This document shows positions 11,075-21,721 of a stretch of 64,000 nt of DNA, in pieces (positions within the stretch are counted from its first letter, which is position 1; the number at the start of each line of letters is the position of its first letter). The translations under genes and the position numbers were made by a program. The stretch comes from Lycorma delicatula (lineage: Eukaryota; Arthropoda; Insecta; Hemiptera; Fulgoridae). The stretch covers positions 105,480,495 through 105,544,494 of the forward strand of contig NC_134455.1 of the NCBI RefSeq assembly GCF_047948215.1. Reading direction: 5' to 3'. A model generated the notes under the pieces. The model saw nothing but the letters and a program-made list of their open reading frames with translations. It was not told the origin of the DNA and made no database searches.

Positions 11075-11850
11075 AAAAATCCAGTGATTCCGGTATAAAA
11101 GTAAAAAAATCCCCAGACTCTGAATAAAAAATAAAAAGTTGGGGAACAATGAAAAATGGCAGTAATAGTCTTATTCCAAAACCACCGTCAGTTCAAAAGT
11201 TTATATATATATATATATTTTTCACTTTCTCGTGGAAACAGTAACTGCAGTAATTTTACGCCAATCATTTTCAAATTGATACATAAAATATAAGTCGAGT
11301 TAATGGTAAAATCGGACCATGAGGGTGGAAATGCGGGGAGGCTTTTCCAAAAAAAAAAAACAAAATATCGCTATAACTTTCTTATTAAGTAAAATATCGA
11401 ATTCTTTTAAACTTCCTACTTTTTTTTTAATAAGGTCCTGAAACTTATCTAAGTAAAACTTTTTGATATCACCAACCATTGGCCCAGGGGATGGAAAAAG
11501 TGGGATTTCAAAGACAGAAAAAATACCTTGCTTAATAGGTAGAGTATCGGTCTAAAGTGATCGTTAGCCCCTTAAACATTACCTAAAACTTTTTTCTGAA
11601 ACAATTTTTGATATGACCAACTCTTAAGGCAAGGGATGCCCAAAATAATGCTCGAATTGTAAGAAGAAGGGGCTTGTCGTATGCTAAACATGTGAAACTT
11701 TTTTTCATATGAACCATTGTCGTGTTGGGTAAATTTGAAGTTTTTCTTATCTTTAAGGTGGAAATCTTTTTTATCCCCTGCTTAGCATCGGTGAAATCTA
11801 CCTCTACCTTCCGGCGTGCCGAAAGGGATTTTTTAAAAAAGATGTACATT
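11075..11850. repeat. Repeat-like block with internal direct repeat
   Basis: Less AT-rich than its flanks. Two similar segments occur in direct orientation: about 11435-11495 (gaaacttatctaag... ttttgatatcaccaacc ... ggggatgg) and about 11582-11645 (taaaacttttttctg... tttttgatatgaccaac ... aagggatgc). The 88-codon minus-strand frame within it has no recognisable domain. Probably an old interspersed repeat. Confidence 0.45.
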
Positions 11851-13460
11851 TTTTTTTACATTAATATTTTTACCATTTTAAATTTCTATCTCAAATAAAA
11901 ATTAATATCTATTACAATAAAACTATTGTTATGTATGACATTATTATTACTATTATTATTGTTGTTGTTTGTTGTTTTTAGGTAAATACACAAATTCTTT
12001 AAAGAGAAATTGTAGTCGTTTAATTTTTTCAATATCCATTAATTGTTTAATTAAAAGCAAAAACAGTATTGTTATACTAATTATTCTAAATAGCATTAAT
12101 ATTATGCATACTATAAATAAAACTAATAACCTAATAAATTGATTATATTTCAGTACACATAAATAACTTCTTTTTTTTTATTAAGAACTATGGGTATCAC
12201 TTCTAAGCCTTCTTTATATTGTTTAAATCTAAAGAAAATCACCATTAGGATCATCAGATGTATGACTAAGTGATCCTTACATTAAAAAAAATATACAAAT
12301 TGGTATACAATATCAAAAAACAAAGAAACCCTGTGCTCAGGTGTAGACATCCTTCAGCTCAAAAATAACACAATTTTTTATTTTGCATAACCCTTACTAC
12401 TAACGGATTAGTATCAATTGGCAATAAGTTAATTAACCAACGTAACAAATAATTCCAAATGATTCTTATTCTTTCATTACCGTTTTACAAATCAAAGCCA
12501 ACATTATTTCTTAAACAATGACGATGTTTCTGAGATTTTCGTACATTGTTCACTCTTGAAGGTGCTAAATAGTGGGTGCTTTGTCACATATATTATATTG
12601 GGTTGTCTTTGCCTGTAAGCATCTACGAGTATATCAATTTTTTATTCATATGTGAGCGATTTCAAATCTTGTCACCATCATTTGTTTCTAGCGAGTCAGT
12701 TTCTCATCGCTCTTCCATTTATATGAAGTAATTTTAATTACACCAATTTGTTATTTAATCATCATTATTCCAAGTATCGCTTTATTGTTTAGGTAATATT
12801 TGACGTCTGCCATTCGAATAGATATTATATCGGTATTTTCATCGTTTGTTCCCATTCTGACAGTTTAATCTGCTTTCATTTCCTGAGATAGGAGTAGTCA
12901 CTGAAGTTCTCATATAAATACATCGCTGGATCATTAGGTATAATACTTATCGAATGGATAGGATATTTGCAACAATGGCATCCGCAATGGTTTTTTTTTC
13001 CGAATACCAGTTATCACATTTACATAAACAATAACAATTAACCAACAATAGAAGATTTATTCGATTTAAATAAATAAAAGTATATAAAATTATGAAATTC
13101 TGTTTAGAGATTAATTTAGATTTCTAAACATTAGAAAGATAAAAAGATATTTTGGTGTTTAACATTAATTTTAATCTTCCTAGTAAGAAATGGTCTTATT
13201 GTACATTTACAATAAGATTTTCTTATTGTATATTTACCCTGGCATGAAATATTTAATCAAATTTTTATGTAGAGATGTGCATTCATACATAATGTTATAA
13301 TGGTTGGTTTTCATTACTAGAAATATATTCTAACCCAACTTAGAATGCACGTTTTCCTAAAACTAAACAATTTTGATTGTCATAGCTATTAATTACAAAA
13401 AAGAAGAAATTGCCGATTACTGAAATACCATTATTCTAATATAGTTCAAATTTTTTTCAG
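11851..13460. other. Presumed intron before the terminal exon
   Basis: AT-rich. About 12520-12760 is richer in GC. It includes an acceptor-like ttgtttctag (ending near 12688) followed by 36 bases open in two frames and a gtaatt donor. This could be a micro-exon of the plus-strand gene, but the evidence is too thin to call. Trinucleotide runs (att/gtt) occur near 11942-11975. Confidence 0.35.
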
Positions 13461-13568
13461 TTATGTACTTCTAGGGATATTGGAATTTATGATAGTACAC
13501 AATGTGAATCTACGCTAATATGTTCTCAAAAGCTTGAAGTACAACGTAAACGATTGGCTCAACAATAG
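13461..13568 (+). CDS. Terminal exon of an unrecognised plus-strand gene
   Basis: A textbook acceptor (aatttttttcag ending at 13460) is followed by 35 sense codons and a TAG stop at 13566-13568. The frame contains CTSRDIGIYDSTQCEST and ends in a basic tail, KLEVQRKRLAQQ. Three cysteines and the balanced composition are not what AT-rich noise gives. The exon starts in phase 0. Its natural partners are the upstream candidates at 5335 and 9727, making a gene that spans at least 8 kb and enters from the left. A second, shorter open frame (18 codons) exists in another phase and cannot be ruled out. No domain or family was recognised. Confidence 0.45.
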   Translation, partial: LCTSRDIGIYDSTQCESTLICSQKLEVQRKRLAQQ

Positions 13569-13740
13569 ATTTCATCTTTCAAAAATTATGTCTAAAATCA
13601 GTTTTTGATTGTGTTTTCTAGCACATTTTTTTTAGCCTAAATTTTTCTGTAAATTCAATTATACTTTTTGTCAAATTTTTTAATATGATAAAGAAAAATA
13701 TTATGTGTTGTTATTATACTTATTACACTTTTTTCTGTTT

Positions 13741-14020
13741 AGCCTCTGGTTCTACGGTAAAGTATTACTTCAGAGGATGAATGAGAATGATACCTATGGA
13801 TGTAAATGTAGTGTAGTCCTGTACAGTCTCAGGTCCACCATTCCTGATATGTATGGTTAATTGAAACCCAACCACCAAAGCACACCGGTATCCACGATCT
13901 AGTATTCAAATCCGTATAAAAGTAACTGCCTTTAGAAGAATTTGAACCTTAGAACTCTCGACTATGAAATCAGCTGATAATCAGTGATGAAGAGTTCACC
14001 ACTAGGACAACTCGGTGGAT
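13741..14020 (-). mobile_element. tRNA-derived SINE (family 1), hybrid tail
   Basis: On the minus strand the head has a tRNA-like A box (tgtcctagtggtg) and a B box region (gagttctaaggttcaaat). These are followed by the family body shared with 45222 and 62433: atttgaatactagatcgt, ggtttcaattaaccata, and a gacctgagactgtac-type block. Its 3' end differs from those copies and instead matches the tail of SINE family 2 (catcctctgaagtaatactt ... gg). It depends on LINE machinery in trans. Confidence 0.75.
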
Positions 14021-14798
14021 TATTATACATTATTAATTCATATTAATATTGTAGTGTTCACTAAATCAATGATAAATCTTTTCTGTACTGATTTTCGATA
14101 ATTTTCCTTACGGAAAAATCATCACAAACTATTATTTTAAATGTATAAAAACTTGATATGAACATTTTCACTTGTATTATAATATTAATTAATTTAATAA
14201 AAGTTACTGCACTTTGTATAATAAAGTGCACTTCTATATTACACATAAGTGTTATGAAATATTTATACTGTAAAAAGAGTTATAATTTCAAATTATTTTT
14301 GTCTTATGATTTTTTATCATTTTTAAAATATAATGTAAAATAATAAGCAAAGTAACCAAAATATAAAGTTTCTAATTTAGGGTAATGGGAGACATGTATC
14401 CTGAGGGACCCACCGTTTGTTCCTCTCCTTTTAACAGTGAGTTACTATTCTTATGGCTTTAATACCCAAATGCATCTTTTAGGAAGACATAATCCATTCA
14501 CTGATTAGAATGAAATGTTACGAAAAGAGAAAAGGAATAATTTTTTTACATAAAATATTACGTAAACCTTAACATATTTATTTTAACTGAAATGAAATAA
14601 TTTATGTTTCTCTGAATACCATATAAAAATAATATATATTATATGCATATATAATCTAAGCGTAAAAATAATTTTATGAACAACCATACAACTTTTACCA
14701 GCGTATTATGAGTCTTTCTGAATTAATTTTTAAAATTAAGAATGGAACGTCCATTTGGTCCATTAAGATTTGTGTATATATATATATAATACCAGTCT

Positions 14799-14962
14799 TT
14801 TTTTTTTAACCTCCGGGTCCGTAGTCAAGCAATTCTTTCCGCAGAGGATGATATGAGTGTTTTGTATCGTGTGTGAAAAATTCCATGCCTGATCGGAATT
14901 CGAACACAGGACCTCCGGGTGAAAGGCCGAGATGCTATCACTCACGTCAGGGATGCCGGCAT
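14799..14962 (-). mobile_element. tRNA-derived SINE (family 2) with target duplication
   Basis: Minus strand: gatgccggcatccctgacg head, B box gtgttcgaattccgatcagg, tail catcctctgcgg...ggaggtt and an A-run. Flanking ataat(t)accagtct at 14786-14798 and 14963-14976 is the target-site duplication. Internal pol III promoter boxes are intact enough to recognise. Confidence 0.8.
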
Positions 14963-15062
14963 ATAATTACCAGTCTAGTCAGTTGGCTTCGTCCCTTGAA
15001 CCCATGGCGCGTTCGTTATCCTATGGTTATGAGTAACATTGGCATTTATATATATATATATA

Positions 15063-15626
15063 TTAATTATTTGTGTTTAAAATATGTTTTCTTTACAGAT
15101 ATTTCAAAAAATACTACATGACAAAAGAAAGGATAGTAGTAATTATAGTTATGTAGTGTGAATGTTAAATATCATGCAGATATTCAATAAAGAAAAACGA
15201 GTTAAATTATTTTATTTCATTATATTTCTATTTCCGTAATGGCAGAAATATAATGAAGTAAAAGGATTAATTTTTGTTCGTTTAATGAAGCCCTTTAATT
15301 CACAACTTCATCTCCAAGGAGGCTTTAATCTATGGCTTAAAACCTTCGCTGGGATAACATAAATATATCCTGGAAATTTGAAATAAATCAGTCGGTTGGT
15401 TCTCGAATAGTGCTGTTACAAACAAACAAACTTTCGCATTTACATGCAAGATTTCTTTATATAATTATGAAAAAAGAAAAAGAAATTTATATTTGTTTTT
15501 TATTTTATTTATCTAAACAAATTATATACAATGAAATCTTTTACACCGGTCTGATAGTTTTACACCTAAAAAAACTCGTTCTGTAAAGAACATACTTTTG
15601 ATAATTCTAATATATATAAAAGTCCA
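15063..15626. other. AT-rich stretch with repeat tail
   Basis: An acceptor-like ttttctttacag at 15087-15098 precedes a 20-codon frame ending in TGA at 15159-15161, with AATAAA about 25 bases later. This could be a last exon but it is open in two frames and AT-rich. About 15290-15450 contains ctggaaatttgaaat... gttctcgaatagtgctgtta and caaacaaacaaactttcgca, typical of an old transposon 3' end. Confidence 0.3.
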
Positions 15627-15818
15627 TCATAATTCAATAAAGATTTTTTGATTGGAATGGAGAAGCTTTGTTGGCTGATTTTGTTGCCTAGGGTTGGTTT
15701 CTTCTTTTATGACGGCAGGTGCTGGACCCTCCATGAATGACGTCTGGAGCCCAAGTTTTACGAGCTTTCTAACATCACGACGAGAACATTTGAGTAGGTA
15801 AAAGCCCAGAAAACTCAA
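15627..15818 (-). CDS. Open frame of unknown origin, 63 codons
   Basis: A 63-codon minus-strand frame in a local island of higher GC. It includes LLKCSRRDVRKLVKLGLQ and a proline/glutamine-rich stretch (EETNPRQQNQPTK). Several minus-strand ag positions could serve as acceptors, so it might be a last exon. It lies beside a piggyBac relic and may equally be part of a mobile element. No domain was recognised. Confidence 0.2.
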   Translation of the reverse strand: MSFLGFYLLKCSRRDVRKLVKLGLQTSFMEGPAPAVIKEETNPRQQNQPTKLLHSNQKIFIEL

Positions 15819-16199
15819 GGAATAGCGTAAAATATTAATGTAAAATTATGGTATTTCAAATAAATTTACATCGTACAAATGGAAAAGGGAAAAGATAAAT
15901 TAACAAAAGTTGTTGAAAAATTTATTGATGTGGTGACGTAACATGCTTGCTTCTTTGTATAGTGTAATATGCTGACAGTGGAACATGACAAAGTACAAAA
16001 TTTAAGACTTAGAGATGGTTCAAAAATGTGGAATATAATATCTTACACTGACGACTCTAATAATGAATTAATAACATAAATAATAACATTATATAACTTT
16101 CCCTTATCATTTTAAAAAAATTGAGAAAGAGTATAATTGAATTTACAAAAAATTAAAAATAAATTTAATCTAAAAAGGATGCTAGAATTTTACGATTTT

Positions 16200-16659
16200 A
16201 ATGGAATAGTGTGGATAATTTGGATATGAAGTTTGCCACGTGTGCATCGAACAGGATGCATTTTACAGACCTGTCAGCATTGCAAGTGTAAACGGACACA
16301 TTCTCTACATGTGTTACATCAATACAGAAATTATGGCAAGATTTCAGTTCACTAAAGAACTTGTCAAGGTACATGTTGAGCCCCACCTAAGAACGAGGCT
16401 GGAAATACCTAATCTTCGAGGTAACACAAGGAATCTAGTAATGAAAATGCTTGGTAAAGACCAAAAACAAAGATATCGCGGAGAGCTCTGTAATAAGATA
16501 CCCAAGAGAAAAACCTGCGGAAAATTCCCTTCAGTTAAGGAAAGGAAAACCAAGTATAAAAGGGTCAATTGTCAAATCCCCATCCATCTTGAATGTAGCA
16601 AGAAAATGTGTAATGAATCTGCATTAGACTGTGTGCAAAGACTGAAAACATTGAAATAA
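16200..16659 (+). mobile_element. piggyBac-like transposase C-terminal fragment
   Basis: A 139-codon frame from 16240 reads like the end of a piggyBac-family transposase. There is a KELVKVHVEPHLRTRLEIP linker, a LVMKMLGKD segment, then the C-terminal cysteine-rich domain with KERKTKYKRVNCQIP and HLECSKKMCNE. In the family this domain binds zinc and the terminal repeat DNA. Here the first CxxC (CGKFPS region) is degraded and the final cysteine is replaced by serine after CNE. The catalytic core is absent, so it is a 5'-truncated, inactive piece. There is no sign of a TTAA-flanked complete element. Confidence 0.6.
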
Positions 16660-17252
16660 CATCCAGGTACTTTGAAAATAGATAATTTATTATTTTGTTA
16701 TAAGGAACAAAAGATTTATATTTTTTTATGTTCTTTTTTTATAAATACTCGATAAAGCGTTTTCAAAAATAAAATATTTTTGAATTAAAACAAAATATAT
16801 GAACATTTTATGAATGCTTACAAAAACATAGTACTATCATGTATTATTTTTTATGCCAATTATACCTACGTAATTAGCTGTAAATTAAAATATTTTGTTG
16901 AAAAATTTATGTTTAAAATGTTTACAACACCAGAAACCCTCTTTTTAAAAGTCGATTGATAATTTTATATTTTTATTTTACTAATAAAAAATAAACAAAA
17001 AAAATTAAAGCAGTTTAATGAGAATCGTAATAGAAATTTATATAATATATTAGCACTGCAGTATGTGACAAAAAGAACATATAAAAAGATTGTTACACGT
17101 CCTAGAGCCCGGTGTTTCTGTTAACATTATAAAAATTATGTTTCGGTAAAGGTGTTACCTAAATAAATTAACACTAAACTTCATATTTTTTAATTGAAAG
17201 TTAACGTATTTTTCTTTTAAAAATCAAAACATAAGGGAAATTATAAAAATAA
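16660..17252. other. AT-rich spacer
   Basis: No coding frame or repeat structure recognised between the piggyBac relic and the Helitron end. Confidence 0.5.
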
Positions 17253-17289
17253 CTAGCTCTACCCGCCACGCTTCGCTGTGGCACATTGT

Positions 17290-18317
17290 GGGTTGCATGG
17301 ATGAGAAATAAAATAAAGCATACGTTTCATAGAAGTTTATTTTGCATAGAAGTTTATTTTGCAATACTTGTGGATATACAATATTTTTTGTTTTTCCACT
17401 GTCAGCGTAGATATAAAGACTATCTGGTTTGCCGACTCGAGAACATGCAACATAAAGCTGCCCATGTGAGAAGCAATCCGCATCAAAATCTAAACCACAC
17501 AATTCTAAAGACTGACCTTGAGCTATATTGATTGTGATTGCAAATGCCAATCGAATTGGGAATTGCTATCTTTTAAATTAAAATGGTGTATCGGTCGGGA
17601 TTATGAATATTCGAGGAATGAGGACATCTTCCGTTAAAATCGTTGCTTCCACTACGTTATTCATCAATTTCTTAACTGCAAGTCGCGTGACGTTGCAGAG
17701 TTTTGGCTGATTAATATTCCGCAACAGGATATTTGTCATTTTTTGATCGAACCGTTACTGGAATCAATCCAATGAGGAATATTTTCCCAGTTCCTCCTGG
17801 CGCATCCAAGAAGAAGGTCCCCCCAACTCCGTCATTTATCACTTGCATTATGCGATCATAAATACCTTTCTGTTCACGCGTTAATTTGGGAATGTTTGAT
17901 TGGACATATGACTGAAGCTCACCAATGTTGTAACTCTGTTCACGGCGTAAATCCACATCAAATGAAGCAATCGCAGATCGGGTGGGTGCTGGCATTCCCA
18001 ATTGACTAAGAACTTTATTTGCAGTAGCTAAGCACTTATCTTCAATATTTATCAATGCTTCGTTGTAAATGCCTTCTATAAATTCCATGGTCATATTAGT
18101 ATTTTCTAAACGTACTCTATGCAAAATATCCTCAGCCATATGCGATCGATATCTTTCCCATCTCTGTGGGAGATGAAGGGAAGCAAGCGGTCAATATAAT
18201 TGCGAATAATGCGCGAATTTGGTTTGGATGTGCAGTGTTGCACGCGTCATTAATACATATATCGCACTGTTGGTCGTTTTCTAATAAATTCAGAGCTTGG
18301 TGAAAGGCGCAGCTCAA
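17290..18317 (-). pseudogene. Helitron Pif1-like helicase, internally deleted
   Basis: Three minus-strand pieces. About 18317-18132 reads CAFHQALNLLENDQQCDICI. 18139-17711 contains EQKGIYDRIMQV and the Walker A motif DAPGGTGK (the usual T after K is I). 17700-17290 contains PKLCNVTRLAVK, then QFPIRLAFAITINIAQGQS and GQLYVACSRVGKP, the helicase C-terminal motifs V/VI. Between GKIFLIGLIP...RSKND and ILLRNINQPKLCN the whole central part (Walker B and motifs III-IV) is missing, in a clean junction near 17730. In Helitrons this helicase unwinds DNA during rolling-circle transposition. Frameshifts and the deletion make it dead. A 17-bp direct repeat (catagaagtttattttg) sits near 17328-17360. Confidence 0.75.
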
Positions 18318-18564
18318 TCACGACACGATCACACAAAAGTACCTCGATTAAAGTGAATATTTAATTCAGATTGTATAATAATCTGAATCAGATGCAAGTG
18401 GATACGTTTTTTTTTTTTTGTTAATAAACAATGTACTTGGGAACAGGTATTGCCGTTAGCTAGTATGGCGAGTGTTCCCCTCGCATCCGGCAGATGGCGC
18501 GGTCACTGGTACACAGCTGACCGTTAAAAAAACTGTTTTCTTGCGGTCGCGTGTAAGTGACCGA

Positions 18565-18697
18565 TGCGAAAAATAGATAAAAACATTCTTATATGCGGGT
18601 TATATATCGTGCTAAAACTTTTGCTCAATCGGTGCAGAAGATTTTGCCTTTTTGAAGCGTACGCAAACGAACTTAACATTAATATATATAAAGATTT
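18565..18697 (-). repeat. Helitron 5' terminal segment, inner copy
   Basis: Shares with 19985-20115 the order aaaaatagat...aaaaca, atgcgggttatatatc, caatcggtgcagaa and cgaacttaacatt before the terminal TA run. This is a diverged copy of the same 5' end. Confidence 0.6.
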
Positions 18698-19273
18698 GTG
18701 GACTGCAAAAAAAAGCCCTAAAGTCGTGCGAAAAAACACATAATTTTAAATGCTTACAAAAGCAGAGTAATGCTTAAAAATTACAGAATAATCAAACAGC
18801 GTTGATTTCAGATGTTAATAAACTGCTAACGTAAGTAGAGGTTATGCTGCTTCAGTGTACAACGTGATTCTCGAGTGTGAATCTAATAATGAATTACGGT
18901 CACCAAAGAAAACAAAATCCCGCAGGTCAATTGAGAAAAAGGTGAGATTTTGATAAAAACGCGATTGGTAAAAAAATTACACGAATTTGAATTATTTAGA
19001 AATAGTTTAGCGTCCTTTGGAAGAGAATTCGGTTATTGTCTTCGACAACGCTTCTTATCATTAAACGAAAAGAATTCCAGCCGTGTTATAGAAAAACAAT
19101 GATATCAAAATGTGGCTTAGTTCAAAAGGAATAATTTTTGAAGATGTTTAAGTTAATGTTCAATCATTGCAAAGGGTTTCGCGTATTTAAAGTAATTATA
19201 GTCCGTATAAAATTGGTTTGACACACAACGCCATATTGGTAAGTCGTGTTTTTATTCGGCTCCTAACGAATAT

Positions 19274-19438
19274 GTTTGCCGGCCTCCGTGGCGCGAGTGG
19301 TAACGTCTCGGACTTTAATCCGGTGGTTCCGAGTTGGAATCCCGGTCAAGCATGGCTTTTTTATACGCTATAAATCATTCATATCATCATCTGAAGCAAT
19401 GCATAACGGGGGTTTCGGAGGTTATAAAAAAACAAATA
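19274..19438 (+). mobile_element. tRNA-derived SINE (family 2), full copy
   Basis: Head gccggcctccgtggcgcgag, B box gagttggaatcccggtcaag, tail catcatctgaagcaatgc... ggaggtt and A-run. The duplication taacgaata flanks it at 19264-19272 and 19439-19447. It is inserted inside the Helitron, so it is younger than that element. Confidence 0.85.
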
Positions 19439-19984
19439 TAACGAATACTTAGTTATGTGGTTTCAGTGTTACTATTTGTGAATTTTGTTCTTTGCTTTTA
19501 CATAGCAATGAACGCTAAATGACCAAAATACGATTGTTTAGTCATATGTATGTAAAAATATAACCTAACAAAGGATTTTTTGGTCATTATGTAGCGATAT
19601 TATTTCCTGTGTATTTTGTTATTTCGACTTTTTTTGTTTGCATAGTCTTAAGTCTATCTGGGCTAGAAGAAATTTGGGTGTTTTAATTTATTTACTGTAA
19701 GTCATCCTTCTTGGTGGCTTTTCTTTTTGTTTTAGTGTTTATTTTTTTTTATAATAAAATACAGATATTTTAACTGTTAAATATAATTCAAAGAAATTTG
19801 GTACTTAATCAGTTGTGATTTTGTTTACATTGGCAACGGCCATGCGGGCTCTTTGTGATTGGTCGTTGTGTTTGACAGCGGCCATCTTGCATTGATCTGA
19901 TTGGTTTTCCTTTCTTTACATTTCCATCTAATTTATTATCCTCGTATTTATTAAAAAACTGCACAAATTAAAAATAGATAGAAG

Positions 19985-20115
19985 ATTGATTTATTAAAAA
20001 TAGATGAAAACAAGCTTTGATGCGGGTTATATATCATGCTAAAATTTGAGCTCAATCGGTGCAGAACATTTTGAGTTTTTGAAGCCGTACACAAACGAAC
20101 TTAACATTTTTATAT
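19985..20115 (-). repeat. Helitron 5' terminal segment, outer copy
   Basis: On the minus strand it starts TCTATATATATAAAAATG at about 20115 and continues through the same boxes as the inner copy at 18565-18697. It marks the right border of the Helitron region. Confidence 0.6.
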
Positions 20116-20355
20116 ATATAGATTAAGGTCAGCCAAAATGAATGGTTAATAGAATTATACTTCGGTTAATAGGTTACCGTTTGAAAACTTTTTATTTTTA
20201 CCAAAAAAATGCATACATTTATAAAAACCTTTTTTTAACTATTGTTTTATTTTTACATATATATACCTTTTTATACCCTAATTCATAATCAGGATAAAGC
20301 CTTATAGCCAAATAAATAATACTTTTTATATTATATTACTTTCCCTCAGTAAAGT

Positions 20356-20470
20356 AATAATTTAAATAATACATGTGCTGTTTTAATAAAAGGCAAGAAT
20401 TTTCCATTAAAAATACTAATTTAAATAATTTATGTACTATTTTAATAAAATGCAAAAATTTTCCACTCAG
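20356..20470. repeat. Imperfect ~60-bp tandem duplication
   Basis: A unit beginning taatttaaataat, followed by tgttttaataaaaggcaaga and attttccat, is repeated with a few changes immediately downstream (about 20421-20470). Confidence 0.75.
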
Positions 20471-21721
20471 TCAGTGGTTAGATCAATTAACTAATTTTTA
20501 TATGAATATAAAAATTTATATTTTTGATTTATTTATTAGATTTTTTTAATAACAACGAAAATAAAAATTACTATATAAAACATATTATATATACTAAACT
20601 TAATATTTATTATTTTAGAACGCTCAATCCTTTTTACGATTTTATCTAACTAAAAAAATAGTATTTTTTCACAAACGTTATTCAAGTTACATTGAAAAAT
20701 AAATACAATTAATCAGATAAACTTGATATTTAACCCTGTGAAAACCTGATTCCATATTATGTTTTTTCTACTTTTTTTATTACAATATATAAGTTTAAAG
20801 TAAACTAGCTAAATTTGTTGTTGTATTCACCAACAATACTTTCTAATTTTTGTTGGACATAAAAACAATTACTTAATACAATGAGTATAAAAGCAAAACG
20901 ATGAAATCCCTTTAGATGGTAACGGTAAAAATTCACCACTCATTAAAAGGCCTAAGGGAAGGAAAATTGAAAAAAAATATAAAGACGTTTTTAAGGAAGA
21001 AAACTATACGACACGGGTGAAATAAGATGAAGCCTAGGGCTTTATAAAAATTACTGCAATTGGGAGTATGAAAAAATAAAAGAATTACGAAACGGAGGGA
21101 TTTTAAGAAAATGATCTTCCTATGTACGCAAAAAAAATTATTTTCTTCCTACTGAAAAAGAAAAGAATAATTTATAAATAAATTTCATAATACGTTTATT
21201 CTTTTATTTTTAAATCTTCTTTTTTATATTTGGCTACCGAAAAGTATTATTTATAATAAAATATAAAAACAAGTTGACATTTAATTCAAAATTTAATAGA
21301 TTTTTTAAACAAATTTATTATGATGTAATTACGTTAAGCTACTAACGACTTATTGAGAAATAATTTAATTTTATTTATTTAATTAACTTATTTGGCCCGA
21401 TAAATAATCAGTGTTATTTCAATTCTATTGGAAATTACAATCTTTTGATAATAATATTATCACAAATATTATAATTTTTTATAAAATTAATATTAAAAGC
21501 AATCTAAAGAATGCTTCTAAGAAAATGTATTAACTTTAACAATAAAATTTATATAAAAATTTAGTTTTAATAATTCCTAGATATATTATTACATTTATAA
21601 CTACATTTTTTTTGGAAAAATTTAATGAACTATTTTTTATTTTATTGTAATGTATTTTAGCGATTATTTTGAATGACATTAGACATTAGACGTAATTAAA
21701 GTTTATAATTAGTTTAATATA
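20471..21721. other. AT-rich stretch without visible genes
   Basis: Very AT-rich; no coding frame, repeat family or structured element recognised. Confidence 0.5.

Larger units (their letters stand above)
17253..20115 (-). mobile_element. Internally deleted Helitron (or nested pair), minus strand
   Basis: Read on the minus strand, the element ends at 17253 with gcgaagcgtggcgggtagag followed by CTAG and a flanking T, the expected Helitron 3' terminus with a hairpin-like GC stem. The minus-strand start at about 20115 is TCTATATATATAAAAATGTT, a typical Helitron 5' end. A second, similar 5' end lies at about 18697, so there are either two nested elements or a 5' duplication. The helicase remnant lies at the 3' side, and a SINE (19274-19438) has inserted between the two 5' ends. 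Rolling-circle Rep motifs were not seen. Confidence 0.6.

Noticed and set aside
10573..11149. Open frames of 119 (plus) and 84 (minus) codons
   Set aside because: Both lie inside the three-copy foldback and consist of its repeat units; no domain and no independent support.
12520..12760. GC-richer block with faint protein-like translations on the minus strand
   Set aside because: No frame holds for long and no family motif could be confirmed; recorded only as possible relic or micro-exon context.
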